A DNA stretch of 64,000 nt, from positions 33,258,455-33,322,454 of the forward strand of contig CM039131.1 in NCBI GenBank assembly GCA_022036555.1. Direction: 5' to 3'. The notes beneath the pieces are model-generated. The model searched no databases and was not told where the DNA came from. It was given only the letters and a program-made list of their open reading frames with translations. The DNA comes from Microstegium vimineum. Lineage: Eukaryota > Streptophyta > Magnoliopsida > Poales > Poaceae. Within the stretch, counting starts at the first letter, position 1. Each line of letters starts with the position of its first letter. This document shows, piece after piece, positions 55,010 to 64,000 of this stretch. A program made the translations under genes and the position numbers.

Positions 55010-55419
55010 TGTTAGTCGCTGAATTCTCACACTAGAAAGTAGCAGAATTCTTACTCTCATCGAAGAGAGGATGACACTGAGAGTTTGGGGCAATTTTTTG
55101 TTTTCTTACTCACAAACACAAACACAATGCCATACCGAAGGGTTGGGGTACATACTTATAGGCTACTAGCCAGCCCAGAATATGCCAAATGCTAGTCTAA
55201 GATGCTAGTCTAAAGCGCTGTCCTTTGTAGGACAGCAGCACTGTCCTAGTGCGGTTAGGATGTTGTCCTCGCAGGGACAGCAGTACAAACAACCAGTCCA
55301 AGATACTGTCCTCGCAGGGACAGCAGTACAAACAACCAGTCTAAGATGCCAAGATGTTGTCCTCGCAGGGACAACACCTTTACAGACCCACAATAGGCCA
55401 CCAACAGACTTATCCATCA
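55010..55419 (-). repeat. 3' LTR of minus-strand copia
   Basis: 410 bp. It contains tandem copies of tgtcctcgcagggaca followed by gcagtacaaacaacca, starting at 55264, 55307 and 55358. Confidence 0.9.
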
Positions 55420-55433
55420 TTCTCCCCCTAAGT
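55420..55433 (-). other. Polypurine tract of minus-strand copia
   Basis: On the minus strand this reads gacttagggggaga, directly before the 3' LTR. It overlaps the region of the pol stop codon. Confidence 0.8.
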
Positions 55434-57707
55434 CTTGTGGGAAGGTTGGACCATCCCGATCCTGGAGCAAAGCTCGAGAAACGTGATCCTCCCAAGGGGT
55501 TTGGTGAGTAGATTCGCGAGCTGATCCTTGGTGTTGATGTAGCTCGCCTTGATGCTCCCATCGTCCAAACAACCACGGATAAAGTGATACCTCACCCGGA
55601 TGTGTTTGCTCCATTCATGAAAAACGGGATTCTTTGCCAAGGGCAGGGCGGATTTGTTGTCCACCCTGAGTTCCACCGCTTGAACATCTCTCCCGAGGAG
55701 ATCACCCAGCAGCCGAGCAAGCCAGAGTGCCTGGGTCGAAGCGGTGGAGGCCGCTATGTACTCGGCCTCACAGCTGGACAGGGCCACCACCTGCTGCTTG
55801 GCCGACTGCCAGCTAACAAGGCACTTGCTGAGGAAGAAGAGAGTCCCGCTGGTGCTCTTGCTGGTGTCGATGTCGCCGGCGTGGTCGCTGTCGCTGTACC
55901 CGATGAATTGCGCCGCGCCGGGACACCTCGGGTAGTAGAGACCGTTGTCGAGGGTCCCCGCAACATAGCGGATGATCCTCTTCACAGCCTGCTGGTGCTC
56001 CGTCGTCGGTCGCTGCATGAACCGACTAACGTAGCCGACAGAGAACGCCAAGTCCAGGCGTGTGTGGGCGAGGTAGCGAAGGCTCCCCACAAGACGTCGG
56101 TACTGCGTAGCGTCCATCTCCTCCGTCGTGCTATCACGGCTGAGCTTCAGCCTCTCCTCCATCGGAGTGAGAGCTAGATTGTAGTCAGTGAGCCCAGCTA
56201 GCTCAACAACGCGCTTGGCGTAGGCAGTCTGTCGAAGCGTGATCCCGGAGTTGCCCTGGTGCACCTCGATCCCCAGGTAGAAGGAGAGGGGCCTCAGGTC
56301 ACTCATCTGAAAGGTGGCCTTCATCTGTTCCTTGAACGTCGCCACCTCTTTATCCTTGACGCCGGTGATCACCAAGTCGTCGACGTAGACACCCACCAGC
56401 AAGGCATTTCCCCCATTGCCCCGCCGGTAGATAGCCGCCTCGTGCGGGCTTTGCGCGAAGCCCATCCCCTTGAGCATGGAATCCAGCTTGGCATTCCACA
56501 CCCTCGGTGCCTGCCGCAAGCCGTAGAGGGCCTTGCGTAGGCGGAACACCTTGCCCTCCTTGCCGGGGATTGTGAACCCCGGTGGCTGGTGCACGTAGAC
56601 CTCCTCCTTCAAGTCGCCGTTGAGGAACGCCGACTTCACATCCATGTGATGAACACGCCAGCCCTCCTGAGCAGCTAGCGTGAGGAGGAGTCGCACGGAC
56701 TCCATACGTGCCACATGAGCGAAAGCATCTTCAAAGTCGATCCCCTCCTGTTGCACAAAGCCGCGTGCAACCAAGCGTGCCTTGTGCTTGACGATGGCAC
56801 CGGCTTCATCCCTCTTTAGCTTGAACACCCACTTAAGAGTGATCGCGCGAAGACCGACTGGAAGGTCAGCTAGCTCCCACGTCTTGTTTCGCTCGACAGC
56901 GTCCATCTCCTCCTGCATCGCGGCACGCCATGCCGCGTTTCTCTCCGCCTCGGCGAAGGAATGAGGCTCGCCGTCGTCCTGTGCGAGGTGCAGCTCCGCC
57001 TCGAAGTCGCGTTGTGCCGGTTCAGGGACCGGCTGCTCACCGAGGAGGTCGTCCATGGTGCGGTAACGCAAAGGCTCGCCGTCGTGGTAGGCGTCGATGC
57101 GATCCTCGTCGTTGGACAACGGAGTGGCGAACTCCACCGTGCGCTGTTCGTCATGGGCCGAAGCTGCCGGTGCCGAACCCGAAGTAGGTACCGGTGTAGG
57201 AGAACGAGGCGTGGCCGGCGGTGGACTCGTCGGAGCCTGTGGACTCGCCGGAGCCGGTGGTGGAGGTGGTGGCGGCGAATGAGGTGGTGATGTAGGTGAG
57301 CTCGGTGAAGACGAGCTGCTAGCTCCCCCCGCTCCCTTGAAGTGGACGTAGTCGACGACGAAGTCGCTGGTCGTCGGAGTCGAGCCGTCGTCCACCATCT
57401 TACCCCACGTCCAGCTTCGCCCTTCGTCGAACATGACATCGCGTGTGATGCGCACTCGCCGTGTCACCGGGTCGAGGACGCGGTAGGCCTTGGCACCCTC
57501 CGCGTAACCGATGAAGACCCATGGCGTACTCCGGTCGTCGAGCTTGCTGACGTGGTTGAGCTCCTTAACGAAGACCAGACAGCCGAAGACGCGAAGGTGG
57601 CTTACCGAGGGCTTGCGCCCGTGCCAGGCCTCGTATGGCGTCTTGCCGTCTAGGGCCTTGGTGGGGGAGCGGTTGAGCAAGTGAACAGCAGTCATCACCG
57701 CCTCACC
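55428..57707 (-). CDS. Copia reverse transcriptase and RNase H (C-terminal pol)
   Basis: A long frame of about 757 codons, downstream of a TGA at 57708-57710; the first ATG is at 57696-57698. It begins in the integrase C-terminal region (HLLNRSPTKALDGKTPYEAW, HLRVFGCLVFVK), passes a Pro/Ser-rich linker, then the reverse transcriptase (LKWVFKLKRDEAG, HMDVKSAFLNGDL, LYGLRQAPRVWN, catalytic YVDDLVITG near 56380) and RNase H (YSDSDHAGDIDTSKSTSG, SSCEAEYIAA, TKPLGRITF). It is intact to its natural stop. It would copy element RNA to DNA. A host function is not suggested. Confidence 0.9.
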   Translation of the reverse strand, partial: GEAVMTAVHLLNRSPTKALDGKTPYEAWHGRKPSVSHLRVFGCLVFVKELNHVSKLDDRSTPWVFIGYAEGAKAYRVLDPVTRRVRITRDVMFDEGRSWTWGKMVDDGSTPTTSDFVVDYVHFKGAGGASSSSSPSSPTSPPHSPPPPPPPAPASPQAPTSPPPATPRSPTPVPTSGSAPAASAHDEQRTVEFATPLSNDEDRIDAYHDGEPLRYRTMDDLLGEQPVPEPAQRDFEAELHLAQDDGEPHSFAEAERNAAWRAAMQEEMDAVERNKTWELADLPVGLRAITLKWVFKLKRDEAGAIVKHKARLVARGFVQQEGIDFEDAFAHVARMESVRLLLTLAAQEGWRVHHMDVKSAFLNGDLKEEVYVHQPPGFTIPGKEGKVFRLRKALYGLRQAPRVWNAKLDSMLKGMGFAQSPHEAAIYRRGNGGNALLVGVYVDDLVITGVKDKEVATFKEQMKATFQMSDLRPLSFYLGIEVHQGNSGITLRQTAYAKRVVELAGLTDYNLALTPMEERLKLSRDSTTEEMDATQYRRLVGSLRYLAHTRLDLAFSVGYVSRFMQRPTTEHQQAVKRIIRYVAGTLDNGLYYPRCPGAAQFIGYSDSDHAGDIDTSKSTSGTLFFLSKCLVSWQSAKQQVVALSSCEAEYIAASTASTQALWLARLLGDLLGRDVQAVELRVDNKSALPLAKNPVFHEWSKHIRVRYHFIRGCLDDGSIKASYINTKDQLANLLTKPLGRITFLELCSRIGMVQPSHKT

Positions 57708-57835
57708 TCAGTAGATAGTCGGCATCCCTCTCTGCTTGAGGAGGGCACGGGTGGTGGCCACCACTGTCTGGTTGCGGCGCTCAACAACGCCGTTCTGCTG
57801 CGGAGTGTACGGCGCGGAGAAGTGGCGGTGGATCC
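57708..57835 (-). pseudogene. Copia integrase core end, between frameshift and stop
   Basis: A short stretch in the downstream frame holds the integrase motif YTPQQNGVVERRNQT and ends at TGA 57708-57710, where a Trp codon is expected. The frame change lies in the five-C run at 57834-57838 (plus strand), consistent with one extra base. Confidence 0.85.
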
Positions 57836-60297
57836 CCCTCATCGGCGCAGTACGCCGCGAACTCGGCCGCCGTGAACTCGCCACCGTTGTCCGTGCGTAG
57901 GACCCGAAGCTTGCGTCCGCACTCTGCCTCTGCAGCAACTTGAAGGCGCTTGATGGAGTCCGTCGCGGCTGCCTTGACGTCGAGCAGGACAACCCACATG
58001 TAGCGGGACATGTCGTCGACGAGGAGGAGGAAGTAGCGCCGACCTCCAGGTGTAGCCGGTGTCACGGGGCCACATAGATCACCGTGTACGAGCTCCAGCT
58101 TCTCCTTGGCGCGGAAGCTCGCCTGGCGAGGGAAGGGGAGCCGCTGTTGCTTGGTGAGGACGCAGGTGTCGCAGAACTGCTCCACATGGTCGACGTGCGG
58201 TATGCCCCGCACCATCGCCTTGCTGCCGAGCTGCCTCAGGGCCTCAAAGTTGAGGTGCCCAAAGCGCTCGTGCCACCTCCAAGCATCATTGTCACGGCGG
58301 GCTGCAAGACAGAGAGGTTGCGCCACTTGTGCGTGAAGGACGTAGAAGCGGTTGCTCCTGTTGACCTTGACAAGGAGTCGGTGTCGATGATCCCAGATGC
58401 GCAGCACCCCGTGCTCGATTTCTACGCGCGATCCGTTCTCATCCAGCTGTCCCAAGCTGATGATGGAGTTCCTCAACGCGGGGATGTAGTAGACACCGGT
58501 GAGCAGCCTGTGCTCACCAGTCTTGGCGACGAAGACGACGGAGCTGACGCCTTTGATCTCCACGGTCATGTGGTGGGTAGCGCCAGTGTCGAGGCACCAC
58601 CCATCGGTCTTGTCGTTGCCAGAACTGTCACCGAGGAGGGCATGTGCTTTTGGCTCGTCAAGGTGGAGGAGAGCCGCTACGACTGGTGCCGTTGGAGGTA
58701 GTTCTATGCTCGCATGAGCAATGAACAAAGTCGGCTGCTCCTCCTCCTCCGCTTGCGCGACGTGGGCTTGGGCGCGTTGTGGCTGTCGGCACTCCTTGGT
58801 CCAATGATCAAGTTTGCCGCAGTTGAAGCAAGGTTCGTCTCGTGGCGGCTTTTGCTTGCCGGCGGCACCGCCCTGGGCGCCTCCACGGTCGTCGCCCTCG
58901 GCACGTCCTCGCGCCCCCACCTGGGCGGCTTTGCGCGGCTTGCCGCGCTTGCCGCACTTGCGACCGTCTGTCGTGGAAGAAGGCTCCCCCTTCTTCCTGT
59001 CACCTTGGCCGGCAGCCCACTGCTCCCGAGTGAGGAGGAGCTTCCCGCCAATGGTGACGGGTCCCGAGGAGCGCTGTGACTCATCGCTGTCAACGACCTT
59101 GAGGCGACCCAACGCCTCCTCGATTGTCATCGTGGAGAGGTCCAGCAGAGACTCGATTGAGCGAGCCATCTGCTTGTACTTATCGGGGACGCAGCGGAAA
59201 AGCTTCTCCACAGCTCTCTCTTCGTCGTAGGTGTCGTCGCCAAACTGCACCATTTTCTGCAACAGAGTGTTGAGGCGGAGAGCAAAGTCATCGACGTCCT
59301 CACCTGGCTTGAAGGTCAGGTTCTCCCACTCCTTGCGTAGTGCCTGCAAGGTAGACTTGCGAGCACGGTCGCTGCCAATGCGTGCTGCAGCGATGGCATC
59401 CCAAGCCTCCTTGGCAGTCCGCTTGTTGGTAAGCGAAAACTGCATCTCGGGCGGGACTGCAGCAATGAGAGCATCCAGCGCCCGTCGATCTTGGTCGTAG
59501 TCGACGTCGTCGTACCGGACTGCATCCCACATGTGCCGCACTTGGAGCCTTACCCTCATCACCGCAGCGCACTCGACGTAGTTGGTCTTGGTGAGGGTAG
59601 GCCACTCGCCGCCGGGGGCGAAATCCCTGACAACAGCCTGGTATTCGTGGTGACCACGATACCAAACCGGGGAGAGAGAGCCGCGTCGCCTGTGAAGGCC
59701 GCGCTCTCTGTCGACCCGTATGTCGCCGTCATGCGCTCCTCCTCCAGGAGCGCTACCGCCGTGGTTGCCTTGACCAAGAGTGCCACCGGCGCGCCCGCGC
59801 CTGTCTGGGCTGCCAGCACGCTCATGGGCGTGTGCAGCTGCCCACTGCGCAGCTCGTCCTCGCGCTGCCTCCCTTTCCAGCAACTCGAGGTCTGCATTAG
59901 CGCCGTCGTCGGCAGCGATGGAACTGCCGTTGCTGCTGCGCAGAGCCTCGACCTCTGCTGCTGCTGCACGCGCTGCAGCTGCTGTTGCCGCGGCTTCCGC
60001 CTCCGCTTTGGCTGCTGCCAGCTCTGCCGCTGCCAGCCTCGACGCTATTGCCGCCGCAGCAGTCTCCTTGGTCGCTCGCTCGCGTTCCTCTGCCGCAGCG
60101 AGCGCGGCCGCCTGCCGACGCTGCGTGCTCGAGGTGACCGAGCGCTGAGACTGTCCTGCGGACAGCTTTTGACGAGCTGCTGCTTGGCTAAACAGAGGGG
60201 GAAGCTTGAATAGAGGCAGCCGGAGCTGCTGCTGCTCGTCGTTGTGGCTGCTGCAAGGTTGGGAGCGAGGCTGGAGAGGGAGTTGAGCAGGAGATGC
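57781..60297 (-). CDS. Copia gag, protease and integrase (no ATG at N-terminus)
   Basis: The frame is open from just after a TGA at 60298-60300 to the frameshift near 57836. Its first 140 or so codons contain no ATG. They encode a Gln/Leu-rich start and then an Ala/Glu-rich heptad-like stretch (AEERERATKETAAAAIASRL) typical of a coiled coil. The gag region follows (FAPGGEWPTLTKTNYVEC, KSTLQALRKEWENL), then a CX2CX4HX4C knuckle (CFNCGKLDHWTKEC), a protease signature (WCLDTGATHHM) and integrase with an HHCC region (HERFGHLNFEAL ... CDTCVLTKQ) and the first catalytic aspartates (GDLCGPV, RTDNGGEF). A start codon has probably been lost or lies upstream in another frame. Confidence 0.8.
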   Translation of the reverse strand, partial: ASPAQLPLQPRSQPCSSHNDEQQQLRLPLFKLPPLFSQAAARQKLSAGQSQRSVTSSTQRRQAAALAAAEERERATKETAAAAIASRLAAAELAAAKAEAEAAATAAAARAAAAEVEALRSSNGSSIAADDGANADLELLEREAARGRAAQWAAAHAHERAGSPDRRGRAGGTLGQGNHGGSAPGGGAHDGDIRVDRERGLHRRRGSLSPVWYRGHHEYQAVVRDFAPGGEWPTLTKTNYVECAAVMRVRLQVRHMWDAVRYDDVDYDQDRRALDALIAAVPPEMQFSLTNKRTAKEAWDAIAAARIGSDRARKSTLQALRKEWENLTFKPGEDVDDFALRLNTLLQKMVQFGDDTYDEERAVEKLFRCVPDKYKQMARSIESLLDLSTMTIEEALGRLKVVDSDESQRSSGPVTIGGKLLLTREQWAAGQGDRKKGEPSSTTDGRKCGKRGKPRKAAQVGARGRAEGDDRGGAQGGAAGKQKPPRDEPCFNCGKLDHWTKECRQPQRAQAHVAQAEEEEQPTLFIAHASIELPPTAPVVAALLHLDEPKAHALLGDSSGNDKTDGWCLDTGATHHMTVEIKGVSSVVFVAKTGEHRLLTGVYYIPALRNSIISLGQLDENGSRVEIEHGVLRIWDHRHRLLVKVNRSNRFYVLHAQVAQPLCLAARRDNDAWRWHERFGHLNFEALRQLGSKAMVRGIPHVDHVEQFCDTCVLTKQQRLPFPRQASFRAKEKLELVHGDLCGPVTPATPGGRRYFLLLVDDMSRYMWVVLLDVKAAATDSIKRLQVAAEAECGRKLRVLRTDNGGEFTAAEFAAYCADEGDPPPLLRAVHSAAERRC

Positions 60298-60317
60298 TCA
60301 GGTTACAGGAAATTACG

Positions 60318-60329
60318 GCTTTGATACCA
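60318..60329 (-). other. Primer binding site of minus-strand copia
   Basis: On the minus strand tggtatcaaagc, an initiator Met-tRNA site with one change from tggtatcagagc, adjacent to the 5' LTR. Confidence 0.85.
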
Positions 60330-60331
60330 CT

Positions 60332-60736
60332 TGTTAATCGCTGAATTCTCACACTAGAAAGTAGCAGAATTCTTACTCTCATCGGAGAGAGGATGACACC
60401 GAGAGTTTGGGGCAATTTTCTGTTTTCTTACTCACAAACACAAACACAATGTCATACCCTGCCTGAAGGGTTGGGGTACATATTTATAGGCTGCTAGCCA
60501 GCCCGGAATATACCAAATGCTAGTCTGAGATGCTAGTTTAAAGCGCTGTCCTCTGTAGGACAGCAGCACTGTCCTAGTGCGGTTAGGATGCTGTCCTCGC
60601 AGGGACAACAGTACAAACAATCAGTCCAAGATGCTGTCCTCGCAGGGACAGGAGTACAAACAACCAGTCCAAAATATCAAGATGCTGTCCTCGCAGGGAC
60701 AACACCTTTACAGACCCACAACAGACTTATCCATCA
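60332..60736 (-). repeat. 5' LTR of minus-strand copia
   Basis: 405 bp, beginning tgatggataagtctg on the minus strand. A TATA-like cctataaata (minus strand, 60481-60490) would drive the element. It has the same tandem palindromic motif as the other LTR. Confidence 0.9.
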
Positions 60737-60741
60737 GAAGC

Positions 60742-61253
60742 TAGCTTCATGCTCAAGCGAACAAGAAGGAAGCCAGAGTTTTGCTAGAAGAAATTCACAA
60801 ATCTAGCATTCTTGCGCCCACTACAGACCAAACGGAACACCAAGGTGAAAGTAACAACAACTGCATATGCGAACCATCTGCAGAGCAAGGCCCGGTTCTA
60901 CAATATGTAATTCTGAAATACCACTTGATTTGCAATCTACAACAGCCTTTTGAGTTTATATATATCAATCAGGGAAGTAACGAATGACAATGACATCCGA
61001 ATGTAAGCACAAACTGCTCAGCTCAGCTTGTCTGGAAGGTACATCCAGCCAGCCAAGACCAAGCATGCGCTATGCTGTTAGATCCCCCTCCCAAGTTCTA
61101 TTACACATTACAGAGCCATGAGCTCACCCATCCATGAACCAATTCTTCCCCAAGCAATTGTCCAACTAAGTTAGGCAATCATACCAGGTGAACTGCCACA
61201 GGTATCCCATGGAACAACCCATGCACAACAGATTGCAGGGTAGGCCATAAAAC
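60742..61253 (-). other. Probable 3' UTR of GT17 gene
   Basis: No ORF of note. This stretch separates the stop codon of the glycosyltransferase from the copia target duplication, so the insertion lies about 510 bp past the stop. I did not find an unambiguous polyadenylation signal. Confidence 0.45.
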
Positions 61254-63546
61254 CTAGCCACTTTCTCTCCTGCAGTTGCCCGGTAGAAGATATCTAAACC
61301 GCTCCACATTCTTTAGTAGATAACTAGGGAGATGAACACCAGAATATGTGCTTGGGATGGGCCCCAGCTTGGCAATGATTTCTTGGAATGTGTACTCTTC
61401 TGGAAGCATATCAAAAAGATCTGCCCCTCTGCAGATGACATCTTGAATCCTTTCAGGGTTCAGGAAGTACTTGAACCTGATCCGGTCGACATGGCTGTAC
61501 GCTTGCATCTTGAAGACAAAATCGCTTATGTAGCGGAAGCAAAAGCTGCAGTGCCACCCCGAATCAGCAAGAAGCTCATCCGTCTGCCGGAAGTGTGCGT
61601 ACCTTGTCTTTCCAGATCGGTACTTGTGTATTGATGCCCTCCAGCTCTTGTCATCCAGGAAAAACTCAAACGAGTAAAGATAATTCCTGAGCTGAAGATG
61701 AAGTATGTCTGGAGTGTCGTCGCACCACCTTAAGAGATCAATTGTGTGACCGCTTGGGATTTCATCAACATCCGACATGATGAGCAGGTCATCATCTTCT
61801 ATTCTTGCAAGCTTAAGAAGTTGGTCCAGGGCAACCCTCTGAAATGATTCCTCAACAAATGGGTTCTCCCCCTTCACAAACCTTCCCCCAATATTACCAT
61901 ATGTCAGCCGTGATTTAGCAAACCCAAACCGATGCTCGTTTTCCTTGAAGTGGAGGGGCTTTTTAATGCCAGTGAAGGTTGAGTTGGACTCAAGAAGCAC
62001 AAACTCTGACACATAGGGACTAAGCTCATTCCAACGGATCTCCAGGATATCAAGCTCGTTGCTGAAGAGTACAGCATCAAAGACACGGCGTGGGATATCA
62101 CGGACTTTCCACCCATGTAACTTGCAGAGGTTCTCCATGGTGACATTCTCATGGTAGTAGTGAGGGATTGTCTTGAAGGGCTCGGGAGGAGATTCCCAGA
62201 TTGGCCGGAGGAAGTATGTGACCTTCTGACCATGCGCATATATCATCAGAATTAGAATTGGCACACCGATCAAGAGGACCATAAGTGCCCTTAAATCAAA
62301 TCCCCGGAGAGCACACTTTAGCCTTGACATGGTGAGAGCTGCCTTTGACACAGGCTGCAATGAAATTCATCAACCATATAAGAAATCAAACAAGCAATAG
62401 TGGACAAAAAAAAAAATCCGTAATGCAAATAAGAACAACAACTATCTTCAAACAACTACTAGACTAAACTATTTAAAATTCTAGTATTCATAATTTCACA
62501 TGTATTAGGAACTCTCTACCCCCAAAGAAACAAAAGTTGCTATAAACAAAGCCTTTCTTACGGAAGAGATATAAACTCCTGAAGCAATAACCCAAACATC
62601 AACTTTTCAGAGCAGAAGGGTTTCTTATTTCCAGGGGGGCGTCATCAAAAGCTAAACACTTAAACAGAAGCTGACTAGCACCGCACAGAACCAGGAAAGA
62701 GCAAACAAAAACCTAACTAATGTCACAACTACATGAACAAACGCAGAAAGCTGAAGTTAACAACGAGCACGAGGGTAGCAAAAAAAAATATTATAAGCTA
62801 CGAACAGAAAACCCAAAACATTGAAGATATCACAATGACCAACTGAACTAAATCGGCTTAGGTTAAAAGAGTCGGCTTAGACACCATTCCAAAAAAAAAA
62901 AAAAAAAAAGGCCGTAACTTTTCCTGTCTATATCCAAAGGGATTAATAACAGTCCAAAATTCTGCAAATTCGGCGCAAAGCCTAAAACTCTGGCAGCACG
63001 AGAGCCCGGGTGATGGATGGGAATCAAGAAAGCAGGAAAAAAACAACCCCCAAACTTATCCAAAGACACATATTCTGACGCTCCAAATGTCATGCCCGAA
63101 ACACACGATTCGGCCACGTCGCGAGATTCTGCCACCCAAAAGGCGTGAAGAATTCGGACTCCCCAGCGGCACGGGACCGTCGCCCATACCAGGGCTGCAC
63201 GAGCAAGGAACAGCAACGGCCTCCACGTCCAGAGCCGCCCCTAGAATCCAACCACAAACCATCATCTTCCCATCGAAAGCCCGAAACTTCGCGTGACGCG
63301 TCACGTAGCACGCCAAATCGTGGCATGCAGGGACACGAGTGCCGAATGCGCCACGCGCCCACGGCACAGAACCGTCTCGGCGGGCCAAAGAACCTACCCC
63401 TGCGCCGCGCGGCGCAGATCTGACCGAGGAAGGGAAATAGGGAAGGCGGGTGAACGGGACAGGAGTGGAGAGGGGCTCACCTCGCCGCACACGCCGTCGC
63501 AGATGCCGTCGGTCTTCTTGTACCCGTAGTGCCCCACCTCCGGCAT
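61254..63546 (-). CDS. Family 17 glycosyltransferase (beta-1,4-GlcNAc transferase III-like)
   Basis: Two coding exons, 63481-63546 and 61254-62354, are joined by a GT-AG intron in phase 0, giving 388 residues. Exon 1 encodes MPEVGHYGYKKTDGICDGV, a cytosolic tail typical of plant members. Residues about 44-62 (RALMVLLIGVPILILMIY) form a single membrane anchor, so a type II Golgi protein is likely. The rest is the GT17 domain: HYYHENVTMENLCKLHGW, FDAVLFSNELDILEIRWNE, FVLLESNSTFTG, GENPFVEESFQRVALD, the DxD-like MSDVDEIPS (DVD at 217-219) and GWHCSFCFRYISDFVFKM. Animal relatives add bisecting GlcNAc to N-glycans; the plant acceptor is not settled. Length and motifs look complete. Confidence 0.92.
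62355..63480 (-). other. Intron of GT17 gene
   Basis: Donor gtgagc at 63475-63480 and acceptor ttcattgcag at 62355-62364 on the minus strand. It includes a long A run near 62889-62909. ORFs at 62858-63574 on both strands overlap this intron and exon 1 in wrong frames. Confidence 0.8.
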
Positions 63547-64000
63547 CGCCGCACGGCAGGAACGGCCCCACCACCGCCGGAGCGACCGAATCCGGAAACG
63601 AGACGGCCGACGGGAGGAAGCCCGCGAGAAGAAAATCCCCACCGAGAGGAAGCAGCCGCGCGCGAGGAGCAGCCCCAATGGCGCGGCCGACGGAGCCGCG
63701 GCGCGACGTCCCCGGCGGGCGATCGCCGGAGGAGGGGGGTGAGGGGCGAGCTCCGGCGGTTGGCGCCTTTCCCGGCTCCGGTCCCTCGAGGCCACAGGCT
63801 ATTCGCAGGTGAGGTCCCCTCCCCTCCCGTGGCAGGCAGGGGACCTGGCGCTGGCTGGAGGGACTTGACGGTGATTAGGTGGAATCCGCGGGGTCGCCGG
63901 CGCAAGAGCGAGAGCGAGACAGAGAGGCGTTTCGTTTGGAACCGCCTAATTATAGCCGTTTGCGTGGGTGCGGTGCGGTGGACGGTGGCGCTGGTGCCTG
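63547..64000 (-). promoter_or_regulatory. 5' UTR and promoter of GT17 gene
   Basis: GC-rich sequence upstream of the ATG. A TATA-like ctataatta (minus strand, 63948-63956) would place the start near 63915-63920 and leave a 5' UTR of about 370 bp. Long ORFs here on both strands are composition artefacts. Confidence 0.45.

Larger units (their letters stand above)
55010..60736 (-). mobile_element. Ty1/copia retrotransposon, minus strand, lineage unassigned
   Basis: A 5,727-bp element with LTRs at 60332-60736 (5') and 55010-55419 (3'), bounded by GAAGT (55005-55009) and GAAGC (60737-60741), a 5-bp target duplication with one change. Reading leftward: LTR, primer binding site, gag, protease, integrase, reverse transcriptase, RNase H, polypurine tract. 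The order PR-IN-RT-RH is copia. LTRs differ at about 20 or more positions plus indels (roughly 5-6% by eye), so it is the oldest of the three full elements. One frameshift and one stop interrupt an otherwise complete polyprotein. Confidence 0.92.

Noticed and set aside
59559..60213. ORFs antisense to the copia gag region
   Set aside because: They mirror the Ala/Gln-rich gag N-terminus on the opposite strand; no independent signal.
62355..62360. Single-exon GT17 gene starting at 62360
   Set aside because: That start would be TTG lying in a splice acceptor. The two-exon model gives a family-typical N-terminus.
1..64000. tRNA, rRNA and CRISPR features
   Set aside because: No cloverleaf with intact promoter boxes, no rRNA similarity and no regular spaced repeats were recognised. 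The tRNA-like 12-mers are retroelement primer binding sites.

Overview
This window looks like a retrotransposon-rich intergenic stretch of a grass (Poaceae) nuclear genome. It has intron-containing genes with GT-AG junctions, plant-type LTR retrotransposons primed by initiator Met-tRNA, Stowaway-, hAT-, MULE- and Harbinger-type MITEs, and GC-rich low-complexity islands typical of grass genomes. I cannot name the species. Only two host genes are well supported, and both are on the minus strand: a six-exon SOG1-like NAC transcription factor (33726-37528) and a two-exon family-17 glycosyltransferase (61254-63546). No tRNA, rRNA or CRISPR array was recognised.

Layout. 1-8890 is AT-rich repeat DNA: a hierarchical tandem duplication carrying a Stowaway MITE and a terminal-inverted-repeat element. 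9340-12081 is a duplicated non-coding segment carrying a MULE-like and a Harbinger-like MITE. A second copy starts at 14555 and resumes at 31546; it was split by a reverse-oriented solo copia LTR (15669-17093 plus 31469-31545), which was itself split by a 14.4-kb SIRE/Maximus-type copia element (17094-31463). Then come a hAT-like MITE (31624-32414), the SOG1-like gene with a MITE next to its TATA box, more repeats, an 11.5-kb Ty3/gypsy chromovirus (40444-51898), a non-coding stretch with a Stowaway MITE, a 5.7-kb copia element on the minus strand (55010-60736), and the glycosyltransferase gene, whose 3' flank the copia element abuts.

Retroelements. All three full-length elements have paired LTRs, a primer binding site, a polypurine tract and a visible target-site duplication (GTAGC, TTGCT, GAAGT/GAAGC), and all are coding-defective. 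The SIRE-type element has lost its integrase core, carries a stop-interrupted third (envelope-like) ORF, and contains a near-perfect 1157-bp tandem duplication inside that ORF. The chromovirus has a large gag deletion, several frameshifts and six in-frame stops, yet keeps an intact accessory ORF between PBS and gag that I do not recognise. The minus-strand copia has one frameshift, one stop and no ATG at the head of its gag frame. By-eye LTR comparison suggests the chromovirus (about 1% divergence) and the SIRE-type element (about 1.5%) are young and the minus-strand copia (about 5-6%) is older.

The most unusual items are the chromovirus accessory ORF, the SIRE-type third ORF with its tandem duplication, a CG-rich palindromic motif cluster shared by the SIRE LTRs and an internal leader, and the SOG1-like gene, which lacks SQ/TQ motifs and has a MITE at its promoter.
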